This document shows, piece after piece, positions 45,913-55,360 of a stretch of DNA of 64,000 nt. The notes below the pieces were generated by a model. The model was not told the origin of the DNA and did not search any database. It worked only from the letters and a program-made list of their open reading frames with translations. Numbering within the stretch: position 1 is the stretch's first letter; each line of letters starts with the position of its first letter. The stretch is from positions 2,294,001-2,358,000 of the forward strand of contig NC_014931.1 in NCBI RefSeq assembly GCF_000184745.1, in the 5' to 3' direction. Position numbers and translations under genes: made by a program. Source of the stretch: Variovorax paradoxus EPS. Lineage in GTDB: Bacteria; Pseudomonadota; Gammaproteobacteria; Burkholderiales; Burkholderiaceae_C.

Positions 45913-48900
45913 ATGAATCGCCATTTGCACCGCATCGTCTTCAATGCCACCAGAGGCATGCGGATGGTGGTTCAGGAGACTGCGACCAGCACCGGCAAAG
46001 GCGCCAGCAAGGCGACCTCCACCTCAGGCGGAAGAGCGTTCATCCGCACGGTACTGGCGGCAATGGCGGTGGGCACAGCCAACGCCCAGATCGTCGGAGC
46101 GCCCAACGTCCCGGGCAACCTGCGTCCCACCGTGCTGGTGGCGCCGAACGGTGTGCCGCTCATCAACATCCAGACGCCCTCGGCCGCGGGCGTCTCGCGC
46201 AACGTCTACAACCAGCTCAACGTCGGGCCCAACGGCGCGATCTTCAACAACAGCCGCACGAACGCACAAACGCAACTCGGTGGCATCGTTCAGGGCAATC
46301 CATTCCTCGCCAGGGGGCCGGCGCGAATCATCCTGAACGAAGTCAACGGCGGGAACGTGAGTCAGCTTCGCGGCTACATGGAGGTTGCGGGTCGACGTGC
46401 AGAAATCATCATCGCGAATCCGGCCGGCATCAACGTGGACGGTGCGGGCTTCATCAATGCGAGCCGTGCCACGCTGACCACGGGCCTGCCGCAACTCAAT
46501 GCGTTCGGTGGCCTGGACAACTTCCGGCAACGTGGCCGGCAAGATCGAGCATGCCGGCACCGGAACACTGAACGTCGCAGGCGGCAACTACAGCGGCACC
46601 GACGGCCAGATTACAGCCAACGGTGCCTTGGTCGTTGCGATGAAGAATGCGTTCAATCAGGATGGCGGCAAGGCAACGACCAGCGCGAAGCGAATCACCA
46701 TCGACGCAGGCTCCTTGAGCAACCGCGGCGGGCAGATCGTGCAGACCGGCGCTGATGCTGCACGCATCACCGTCGTGGGCGCCGTGGATAACGGCACGGG
46801 GACCATTGCCGCAAACGGCAGCATGAACGTCGCTGCGGGAAGTTGGATCAACCAAGGCGGAACCCTCCGGGCAGCCGAAACCTCCGACCTTGCGTTGAGG
46901 GTTGGCGGCCTCCTGGACAACAGCCATAAGGGCGTGATCGGCGCAGGTGGCAACACCACTGTTGCAGCCGGAAGCTTGAACAACAATGCGGGCCGCGTGA
47001 CCGCTGTCGGTGACCTGAGTGCCATCATCAGCGGCACTGCAACGAACGTCGGCGGCGCGGTGGCCGCCAACGGCAGCATTGCGCTCGTTGCCGATACGTT
47101 GGATAACGGCAGAGGGAGCGTCGCAGCCGCCAAGGGCAACCTCAACGTCACCACCACAGGCACGACGACGAACGATGCCGGCACCCTGCAGGCGGGTGCG
47201 AAGACCACCCTGAGCAATGGCGGATTGCGCAACGTCGGCGGCAAGGTCCTGGGAGACAGCCTTTCCGTGGAAACCCAAGGCAACGCGTTGAACAATGCGC
47301 ATGGCGCGCTGGCAGCAACCACGACGGTTGCCTTGAAGTCGGGTGCCTTGGCGAACGATGCCGGCCTGATCCAGTCCGGCGGTGCGATGACCATCGACAC
47401 CAACGGCAAGGCGCTGACCAACACCAATGCGGCCGGCTACAGCACCAAGCAGGGTGGCATCACGAGCGCGGATACGCTGGACCTGAAGACGGGAACGGTC
47501 AATAACGCTGCTGGCTTCATCGGTGCGAAGAGCGTGCTGACCGCCAGCACGCAGGCCTTCTCCAACACGGGCACCGGCGCGGTGCTCGGCCAATCCGGCG
47601 TGACGATCAACACCAATGGCGGCGCCTACGACAACAGCGGCGGCCAGACGCTCGCCGTGGGTGACCTGGGCGTCAGCGCGGGCAGCATCGCCAATACCGC
47701 AGGCCTGATTCGGTCTGCAGCGACGACCACCCTCAACGCAGGCAGCGTCGCCAACGACAGCACTCAAGGCAAGGACCAGGGTATCGAAGGCAAGAACGTT
47801 GCGATCGATACGGGCAGCTTGAACAACACGTCTGGTGCCATTCGCGCGGATGTCGATGCGATCGTCACCAGCGGCGGCACGGTCATGAACACCAACGGCC
47901 TGATCTCGGCAGGCAACGAACTGGGCATCCTCGATCGCAACCGCGCGAACCCCGGTGCGAAGACACTGAACCTCGTCAACACCGGTGGCACGATGGTGGC
48001 AGACAAGAGCCTGAAGATCGATGCCGCGACTTTCAGCGGTGACGGCAAGGCGGTCTCGGGCAAGAATCTGAGCATTGCGGTCAAGCAGGACATCGTCAAC
48101 AACGGCGAAGTGGCCGCCAACGGGAACCTGAGCTACACCACCACCGGCAACTTCACGAACAACGGCAAGCTGCTGGCGGGGCAGACACTCGTGGTAGGCG
48201 GCAACAACGTCGACAACACCGTCAATGCAGAGATGTCGGGGGCGGACACTGTCGTCAACGCCAGCGGCACGCTCACGAATCGCGGTTTGATCGACAGCAA
48301 GGGGGCGACGCAAATCAATGCGGGCACTCTCAACAATATCGGCACTGGTCGCATCTACGGGGATGCGGTCTCCATCGGCACCGGTACGCTCAACAACGAT
48401 GCCGAGACCGCCACCGGCATCACCAAAGCCGGGACCATTGCGTCACGTGGCGATCTTGATATCGGCGCGAGCACGATCAACAACCGCGAGCATGCGCTGC
48501 TCTTCAGCGCCGGGGATATGTACATCGGTGGTGCCCTGGACGCACAGCGCCAAGCGATCGGCAAGGGTGGCGCGCTCAACAACGAGAGTGCCCGCATCGA
48601 ATCGCTGGGCAGCATGTCCATTGCGATGGGCACCATCGACAACATCGATACGCACATCAAGCTCGGGCCGAAGATCGAGACCAAGCAGTCCTTCAAGAGC
48701 ATCGGTGTGGAAGGCATCGGCCACTTCAAGCCCGAGGACGTGATCTACACACCGGGCCAGCCCAATCTCCAGATTCGCAATCCCGATGGCACGTGGAGGC
48801 CTGCCAACGGGCATATCTGGGGGGTGTGGGACGCAATCGTCACCACCACGGCCGATACGGCCATCGATGCCGATCCTGCCGCCATCGTCGCCGGAAGGGA

Positions 48901-51900
48901 CGTGACCCTCGATGGCAGCGGACGGAATCGCAACAGCCGCATTGTCGCGGGCGGAACCTTGACGGCGCCGGGCATCAGCAACGAGGCGTTGAAAGGCGAG
49001 GTCACGACGCAGACTGTTGCCATCGTGCATTCGCGTGCACGCAACCGGGAGCCGGATGTCTTCGTGCCTGCGATCAGAGTGACCAAGGACGTCGGCGCTT
49101 ATGAGAAGGTGGGCAACCTCAACGCCACCAGGGGCCACGATACGGGCAAAGCCCCTGCTGGCGTGAACGGCGCGACCAACGCCAACGGCATCGGTTCAGT
49201 CAAGACGGGAACCAGTGGCGCCACCATCGTGGAGGTTCCGGCGAAGGTGGGCGCAGTGGAGAGCGTGTCCGGGAAAAGCGCCGGCAGCGCCGGTGCCGCC
49301 GACGCGGTGCAAGGCATGTCGACGTTGCAAGCCGGCAATGCAAATGCCACGCGTGTATCGATCGGCTCCAGCGGTACGGCCGCAACCGGGACGGCCCAGG
49401 CAGGCGCCACCCGCACCATTCCCATGGTTGTGCGCACCAGCAGTCCCGACATCAACATCCCACGCGCCAGCCTGTTCAATATCCGGTCCGAGGCGGGCAG
49501 CCGTTACCTGATCGAGACCGATCCGCGCTTTGCGAACTACCGCAGCTGGCTCAGCAGCGACTATTTGCTGAACAACCTCGGGCAGGACCCGAACCACACC
49601 CTCAAGCGGCTGGGCGACGGCTTCTACGAACAGAAGCTCATCCGCGAGCAGGTCGCGCAGCTCACGGGTTACCGATTCCTGGATGGCTTTGGCAACGACG
49701 ACGACCAGTACATCGCGTTGATGAATGCGGGGGTAACGTTTGCCAAGCAATACGGTCTTCGCCCCGGTATCGGTCTGAGCGCGGCGCAGATGGCCCAACT
49801 CACCAGCGACATCGTGTGGCTGGTCGAGCAGACGGTGACCCTGCCGGACGGCAGCGCGCAACAGGCCTTGGTGCCGCAGGTGTATGTCCGCGTGCGCCCT
49901 GGTGACATCGACGGTTCGGGTGCGCTATTGAGCGCCGATCGTTTGAAGATCGAGGGCGGCGGCGATCTGGCCAACACCGGCACCATCGCCGGGCGCATGC
50001 TGGTGAAGATCGACAAGGACAGCATCGACAACCTGGGCGGACGCATCAGCGGCGGCGAGGTCGAACTGATCGCCAAGACCGATATCGACAACGTCGGTGG
50101 CGTGATGGATGCGCGTGACAAGCTGACGCTGAAAGCCGGGCGCGACATCAACGTCCGGTCCGCCATGCAGACCGATGGACTCAACACGAACCTGGATCGC
50201 ACCGCCGGCCTCTACGTGACGAACCTCGGCGGCGCGCTGGTGGCCAGCGCGGGCCGTGACGTGAACCTGATCGGTGCAAGCATCACGAATCAGGGCATGG
50301 CGGGCTACACCTCCATCACTGCGACGAACGATATCAACCTGGGCACGGTCACCATGTCTGCGACAACGGTGGCCCGAGGCGACAAATCGAGCTGGCGCTC
50401 CACGACGAACCAGGAGCTTGGCACGACGATCTCCACCAACGGAACCACGCTGCTCAAGGCAGACCGTGACGTCAACGCGCGACAAGCGACTGTGAATGTC
50501 GGTGGCGGGCTGCTGAGCGTGCGGGCGGATCGGGACATCAACATTGCATCCGGCCAGACGACGACTTCGGGAGACTTCTTCAGGCAATGGAAGAGCAAGA
50601 GCCTCATCAGTCGCACCGACAGCAAGCTTTCCGGGAGCTTTGAGAGCAGCACCAGCGTGGGCAGCGTCTTCTCTGGCGGAACGACGTTCATGCATGCCAA
50701 ACGCGACTTCGCCATGGAGGGATCGCACATCATCGGCAAGCAGGGCGTAGCGATCATCGCGGAGAGGAACCTGTCCGTGGTCGAAGGACGCAACACCGCA
50801 CGCGCCAGCACAGAGTTCGAGAAGAACAAACGGGGCATCGGCGGCATGGCGGGCTTGCTCACTGGCAATCCGGTCATTCCAGCGTTGCCCTATGGGAAGA
50901 AGAGCACCACGGGTGTCGAGATCGAGTCCGACACCGCAGTGGCGAGCACGATCAGCGGTGGTCAGGGAGGGGTGTTGCTGCAAGGCGGCAGCGTGTTCCT
51001 GCAAGGCGTGCAGATCGATGCGGCCAAGGACGTCAACATCACCGGCGGCAATGTCGTCGCTCAGGCGGCCACCAACAGCAGCGCGGTGACAGGCACGAGC
51101 AGTTCCCGCACCAAGGGCATCGAGCCTGGGAAGATTCTCTGGCATGACCCGAGCACGGGCATCAACGCGAAGAAAACGACCGAGACCAAGATCGAGGACA
51201 GCACGCTGACGCGCACCACGATCACGGGGGCCAATGTGAACATCTCGGCGGCCGATACGTTGGCGATGGCCGCCACAACGGTCAATACGCCAGGCAAGCT
51301 GACGCTAGAGGCCGATCAACTCATCCTCGGCACGCAGACGACGGAGCACAGAGAGCAGACCACCAGCCAAGGGCGTGACCTGGGCTATCAGAAGAACAAG
51401 GACAAGGGCACTCAGGACCAGACGACGAACTACAACCAGTTCAATGTCGGGAATCTGGCGGTCACGGCGAACCGCATCCAGGCTGGACTGGGGGCCAGAG
51501 ACAGCATCGAAGAGCTGGCCAAGCAGCCGGGCATGGACTGGGTCAAGCAGATCACCAATGACCCCAAGCTCAATGACAAGATCGACTGGACCAAGGTCGA
51601 GGAAGTTCACAAGAACTGGAACTACAGCCAGCAAGGATTGACGCCGGAGGGGGCGGCCATTGTGACGTTGGTGGCCGCGTACTTCACAGCGGGCGCGGCC
51701 TCGAGCATCGGTGGCGCGGCTGGCAATGCCGCTGCAGTGGGGGCAGGCCAAGGCGTGGCACTGACGAGCGGCGGGGCATTTTTGACTGGGACTGGCATCA
51801 CGATCTCGGGTGCTGTTAGTGGAGCGGTTGCTGCTGGTCTTACAGCTTTGGCAGGTCAAGTGGCCGTAGCGCTCCTCAATAACCAAGGAGATCTCGGCGC

Positions 51901-53188
51901 CGCTCTGCGCGACTTGGGCAGCAGCGCCAATGTGAAGAACCTGCTAACGGCCGTCGTAACGGGTGGTGTGCTCGGTGCGATGGATCTCAATCCGACGGGC
52001 GGTCCCACCCTCGGTGGGGGCGCACAGTCGCTCCCGGCTCAACTGCGGCAGAACCTGGTTGCAGGTGCCGCGCGGGCTGTGATCGGGACAGCGATCAATG
52101 GGGGTAGTTTTGAGAAGAACCTAAAGGACAGTCTAAAGAACGCCATTCTCGACACGGTGGCGGCTCAAACAGCGTATGAAATTGGAAATCTGACCCAGAG
52201 CGGCGTGCTTGACGATTTCACAAACAAGGTCGCGCATGCGATTGCCGGCTGCATGGTCGGAGTCGTTCGGGCAGACAACGGGGCTGGGTGCGGTGCGGGT
52301 GCGTTGGGTGCAGCCATTGGCGAGTTGGCTGCCGAGACCTATGGCAAACATGCGGACACGACGCAATTTGCAGCCCTGATTTCCGGTCTAGCTGTTGCGA
52401 TCACGGGCGGTGATGCTGCGCAGATCAATCTTGGCAGTCAAGCAGGGGCGAATGCGGCGGCAAATAACTATTTGAGTCATTCACCTTTTGCAAGCGTGCG
52501 GATCGCTGTTGCTAAGGAGAATGCAAGGTTAACGGCCGAGTGCGGAGCAGATTGTAGTGAGGCGGATTTTCAGCGCATTGACCAGCAGGTAGCAAAGGTT
52601 GAGCGTGTGGCCACTCTGGCGGCCATTGCACAGCTCTCCACAATGACCGAGGATCAGGCCAAACAGTTGGCGCAATTGATCACTGAGCTCGTGCCAATTT
52701 ACGGCACTGGTGAGTCTTTGATTCAGTTGATAACGGGTAATAGCTCAATTACTGGGGAGGATGCCAATCGCTTTTGGTCGGCCGTGGGATTGGTTCCAAT
52801 TGCGGGGGGGATGGTTCGTCGCGCCGGAGAGCCTGCAGTGGATGCGATTGCGGGTTGGATGCGAACCTCAGGAAAAGCGGTAGAAGTTGCAACCTCCTCC
52901 AATTATCGAACTCTGTTCATGAAGGCCAGACCAGACCTTCCTGCGGGATGGCAGGTTCATCACAGCATGCCGCAGAAATATGAAGAGCTCTTGCGGGTCG
53001 CAGGTGTAAATGTGAATGATGTGCAATTTCTTCGAGGAGTTGCTCCAGACGTTCACACTAAAATAACTACAGAGTGGGCAAGATTTGATAAGGCGGCTGG
53101 AGGAAATCCATCGGCGCCTCAAGTTGCAGAGTTTGCGAAGCAACTCGATCGAAAATATGGCGGGGATTTTGTGTGGCCCGGCTACTAA
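45913..53188 (+). pseudogene. FhaB/CdiA-type two-partner-secretion exoprotein, frame broken in the TPS domain
   Basis: Giant contact-dependent inhibition/haemagglutinin exoprotein. The start MNRHLHRIVFNATRGMRMVV is an extended signal peptide (ESPR), cleaved after ANA-Q near residue 59. The TPS secretion domain follows with IIANPAGINVDG and FINASRATLTTGLPQLNAFG. Around 46505-46520 the frame changes: from GGLDNF the original frame runs to a stop at 46755, while the family pattern (GNVAGKIEHAGTGTLNVAGG) continues in the next frame to 53188. The rest of the TPS domain is missing, so this is a deletion, not a single-base slip. Beyond it lie about 1,000 residues of Asn/Gly-rich haemagglutinin repeats, a second repeat block (50000-51500), and the C-terminal toxin. 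It is cognate to FhaC at 54956-56722. A sequencing or assembly error at the junction cannot be excluded. Confidence 0.8.
52463..53188 (+). other. C-terminal toxin module of the exoprotein (PT-TG pretoxin plus HNH-like nuclease)
   Basis: Variable C-terminal region of about 241 residues starting at the NNYLSH junction, which takes the place of the VENN motif. A pretoxin domain (LVPIYGTGESLIQLITGNSS then AVGLVPIAGG) resembles PT-TG. The last 95 residues contain PAGWQVHHSMPQKYEELL, later FLRGVAPDVHTKITTEW, and end YGGDFVWPGY. The paired His and the later Asn/His are like HNH/endonuclease VII toxins, so DNA or RNA cutting in a target cell is inferred. Base composition drops towards AT here relative to the repeats upstream. 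The gene just downstream is its presumed immunity gene. Confidence 0.65.
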
Positions 53189-53199
53189 AAGGAATTTCA

Positions 53200-53559
53200 A
53201 TGAACGTCACTAAGATTGATTTATTTGAAGATATTGCGGTGTCAATGGAGTTTTGGACCAAATCCGCGTCAAAAGCATTAACAGACAGACACGCCAATTT
53301 GGGATGGGTCGAAGAAGAAGAGCCATATAAAAAGATTCAGGAGGCGCTGATGGATTCAGGCGTGAACGAGCTGGATGTTGCGAAGGTTTTCTCAGAATTA
53401 TTTCGAGGATTCGCAGTTTCATTTTTGACAGCCTTGGATGGTGGCACGGCGCTCGCGGAAAAGGGACGGATATATGTCGTTGATGAAAATGATGTTCGCT
53501 TGGGAGAAGGATTGCATCAAGACTTTGTTGGACATCTATTGGACACGGGGCGCCTCTGA
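53200..53559 (+). CDS. Putative immunity protein for the adjacent toxin
   Basis: Acidic protein of 119 aa starting 11 bp after the toxin stop, with AAGGA 8 bases before the ATG. It has no signal peptide or membrane helix, so it should act in the cytoplasm by binding the toxin domain. I recognise no named immunity family; the middle contains KVFSELFRGFAVSFLTALDG. The assignment rests on position, small size, acidity and the low GC shared with the toxin segment. Confidence 0.7.
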   Translation: MNVTKIDLFEDIAVSMEFWTKSASKALTDRHANLGWVEEEEPYKKIQEALMDSGVNELDVAKVFSELFRGFAVSFLTALDGGTALAEKGRIYVVDENDVRLGEGLHQDFVGHLLDTGRL

Positions 53560-53578
53560 TGCCTCTCGCACCAACCCC

Positions 53579-54125
53579 AGAACATTTGTGTGCAGACTCC
53601 ATCGGTTGTCGCGCGTCTGCGGGGTCTTGAGGCTTTCTGAGCTGGGGCGACTGGATCCTTAGCGCTGGGCGCTTAGCCCGCGCAATGCACGTAGATAGAA
53701 GAAACAAGCAGGGAGAGAAATTGAAAACGAATTCGCGCGCGATGCTGGCCGGCGTGCTGTTGGGCGGCCCACTGTGGGCTCACGCCCAGGCTCCCAGCAC
53801 ACCGCAACCCTTCGTCGAGCAACAGCGCCAGCAGGAGCGCGAACGCGCCTTGCGCGAGCAGAACGAACGTACTGTTGACCAGCGCCCCCAAGCTGCCCCG
53901 CCAGCACCCGCACAGCGCATCCCAGAATCCGAGTCCCCGTGCTTTCGCATCGACCGCGTACTGCTGGCAGGCGAGCAGTCCGAAGCCTTCCAATGGGTCG
54001 TCGCCGATCTGTCGGGCCCCGATGGCAACGACTCACCCATTGGCCGATGCCTCGGCACCGCCGGTGTCAACGTCGTTCTCGCGCGAGCGCAGCAAGCCGC
54101 GATTGCTCGCGGTTACGTCACGACC
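53579..54125 (+). repeat. Direct repeat of the fhaC 5' region, left copy
   Basis: Copy of 54812-55360. The last 441 bp (53685-54125) match 54920-55360 with only about three mismatches by eye; the first 106 bp are alignable but more diverged and contain short length differences. The identity stops abruptly at 54125, where the left copy joins the tail of a second toxin. Such a long, nearly identical repeat in direct orientation is a substrate for homologous recombination that could delete the orphan module. Confidence 0.85.
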
Positions 54126-54143
54126 TCAGCTGCTCTGAAGTGA
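53721..54143 (+). pseudogene. Truncated copy of the fhaC transporter gene
   Basis: Encodes 140 aa: the signal peptide (KTNSRAMLAGVLLGGPLWAH), the Gln/Glu/Arg-rich helix and most of the first POTRA domain of the transporter encoded at 54956-56722, ending where the reading frame runs into foreign sequence and stops at 54143. It has no second POTRA and no barrel, so it cannot secrete. The TTG start with GGGAG before it is the same as in the full gene. It is a by-product of recombination, not an independent gene. Confidence 0.8.
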
Positions 54144-54223
54144 TTAAAAAGTTTCAAACAAATTACCCAAATATAAAAATTAATATGTTCGATAATTCTG
54201 GAAAGCTTGTTCCGATTGATTAA
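54126..54223 (+). pseudogene. Orphan toxin tail, deaminase-like
   Basis: About 30 codons, open in another frame than the truncated fhaC and ending at TAA 54221-54223, read SCSEVIKKFQTNYPNIKINM followed by FDNSGKLV and a short end. This is the pattern of the C-terminal end of bacterial nucleic-acid deaminase toxins, where a Cys-containing helix is followed by a YPNI beta-strand. The 5' part of the module is absent and the piece is joined directly to fhaC sequence at 54125. Composition is sharply AT-rich. The deaminase call is inference from a short match. Confidence 0.55.
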
Positions 54224-54235
54224 AGGTCTTAAATA

Positions 54236-54586
54236 ATGACGCACGCAAAAAGAAGCACTTATCAAGATATGAAAAATCAAGCATTAGATGCATACTATGA
54301 ATTTTGTCGAGATGAAGTAGGGGGCGGAAATTCATCTCACATGCAAGTGCTGGCGCGAATCAATGATCATTTCGAAGGAGCACTCAATCATCCTATTGAG
54401 GAATTGATGTTTTGTGTAATAGAGCTAATTTTATCGGGCGGCTGGCATGAAGATGTGGAGAGAAACTGTCGTTTATGGATTGAGGCCTGGAAAGTGAATA
54501 ACGATATTAATGACTTGTTTGATGAAATCTCGATCGAAGAGATGGAGTTGTTTATGCACGATGCCAAGGTTCTTAAGTTATTTTAA
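54236..54586 (+). CDS. Orphan immunity protein
   Basis: Acidic, largely helical protein of 116 aa, only 12 bp after the orphan toxin tail, with AAAGG upstream of the ATG. The sequence contains MQVLARINDHFEGALNHPIE then ELILSGGW. I recognise no family with certainty. It is one of the most AT-rich genes in the window, unlike its GC-rich neighbours, which points to acquisition. Keeping an intact immunity gene while the toxin is truncated would protect against siblings that still carry the old toxin. Confidence 0.65.
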   Translation: MTHAKRSTYQDMKNQALDAYYEFCRDEVGGGNSSHMQVLARINDHFEGALNHPIEELMFCVIELILSGGWHEDVERNCRLWIEAWKVNNDINDLFDEISIEEMELFMHDAKVLKLF

Positions 54587-54955
54587 ATCATTGATTTAAA
54601 ATGAGACATTCACCCACTTGGCAGGATTGCGCGCTCATATTGAAAGAAATCGCTTTACTACGGCGCCGATTCGAGTGGTGAGGCGTCGTGGAGCGTGCCA
54701 GCAAATCCGGAGCATCGCTGGTCGAGCTTCAATGAAATGTTCGAGCACCCGCAGCAGATCGCCGAGAGTTATGACTACGCGGTCAACGCTCTAGCAAAAA
54801 AAAGATCGCTTAGAACATTCGTGCGCAAGCTCCACCAGCTTCTGCACGGTCTGCCGGGTCTTGAGGCTTTAGCTGGGTGGGGTCACTGGATCCTCGGCGC
54901 TGAGCGCGTAGCCCGCGCAATGCACGTAGGTAGAAGAAACAAGCAGGGAGAGAAA
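54587..54955. other. Region between orphan immunity and fhaC, with a remnant open frame
   Basis: From 54644 a frame is open into fhaC; its first part reads YYGADSSGEASWSVPANPEH then RWSSFNEMFEHPQQIAESYD and is GC-rich and protein-like, so it may be the 3' end of a lost gene, perhaps a third immunity or toxin remnant. From 54812 the sequence belongs to the repeat also found at 53579. An ATG at 54920 is in frame with fhaC but lacks a ribosome site. I do not recognise the remnant. Confidence 0.4.
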
Positions 54956-55360
54956 TTGAAAACGAATTCGCGAGCGATGCTGGCCGGCGTGCTGTTGGGC
55001 GGCCCACTGTGGGCTCACGCCCAGGCTCCCAGCACACCGCAACCCTTCGTCGAGCAACAGCGCCAGCAGGAGCGCGAACGCGCCTTGCGCGAGCAGAACG
55101 AACGTACTGTTGACCAGCGCCCCCAAGCTGCCCCGCCAGCACCCGCACAGCGCATCCCCGAATCCGAGTCCCCGTGCTTTCGCATCGACCGCGTACTGCT
55201 GGCAGGCGAGCAGTCCGAAGCCTTCCAATGGGTCGTCGCCGATCTGTCGGGCCCCGATGGCAACGACTCACCCATTGGCCGATGCCTCGGCACCGCCGGT
55301 GTCAACGTCGTTCTCGCGCGAGCGCAGCAAGCCGCGATTGCTCGCGGTTACGTCACGACC
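54812..55360 (+). repeat. Direct repeat of the fhaC 5' region, right copy
   Basis: Counterpart of 53579-54125, belonging to the intact transporter gene and its leader. The two copies bracket the orphan toxin tail and orphan immunity gene, a unit of about 1,235 bp per repeat period. Confidence 0.85.

Noticed and set aside
46496..48313. Minus-strand open frames opposite the exoprotein repeats
   Set aside because: They mirror the repeat periodicity of the exoprotein and have no ribosome site or known domain.
54695..54955. A longer N-terminus for the fhaC transporter starting at GTG 54695
   Set aside because: It would put about 87 non-signal residues before a clear signal peptide, and the matching part of the other copy at 53579 is out of frame. 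The TTG at 54956 has a proper ribosome site.
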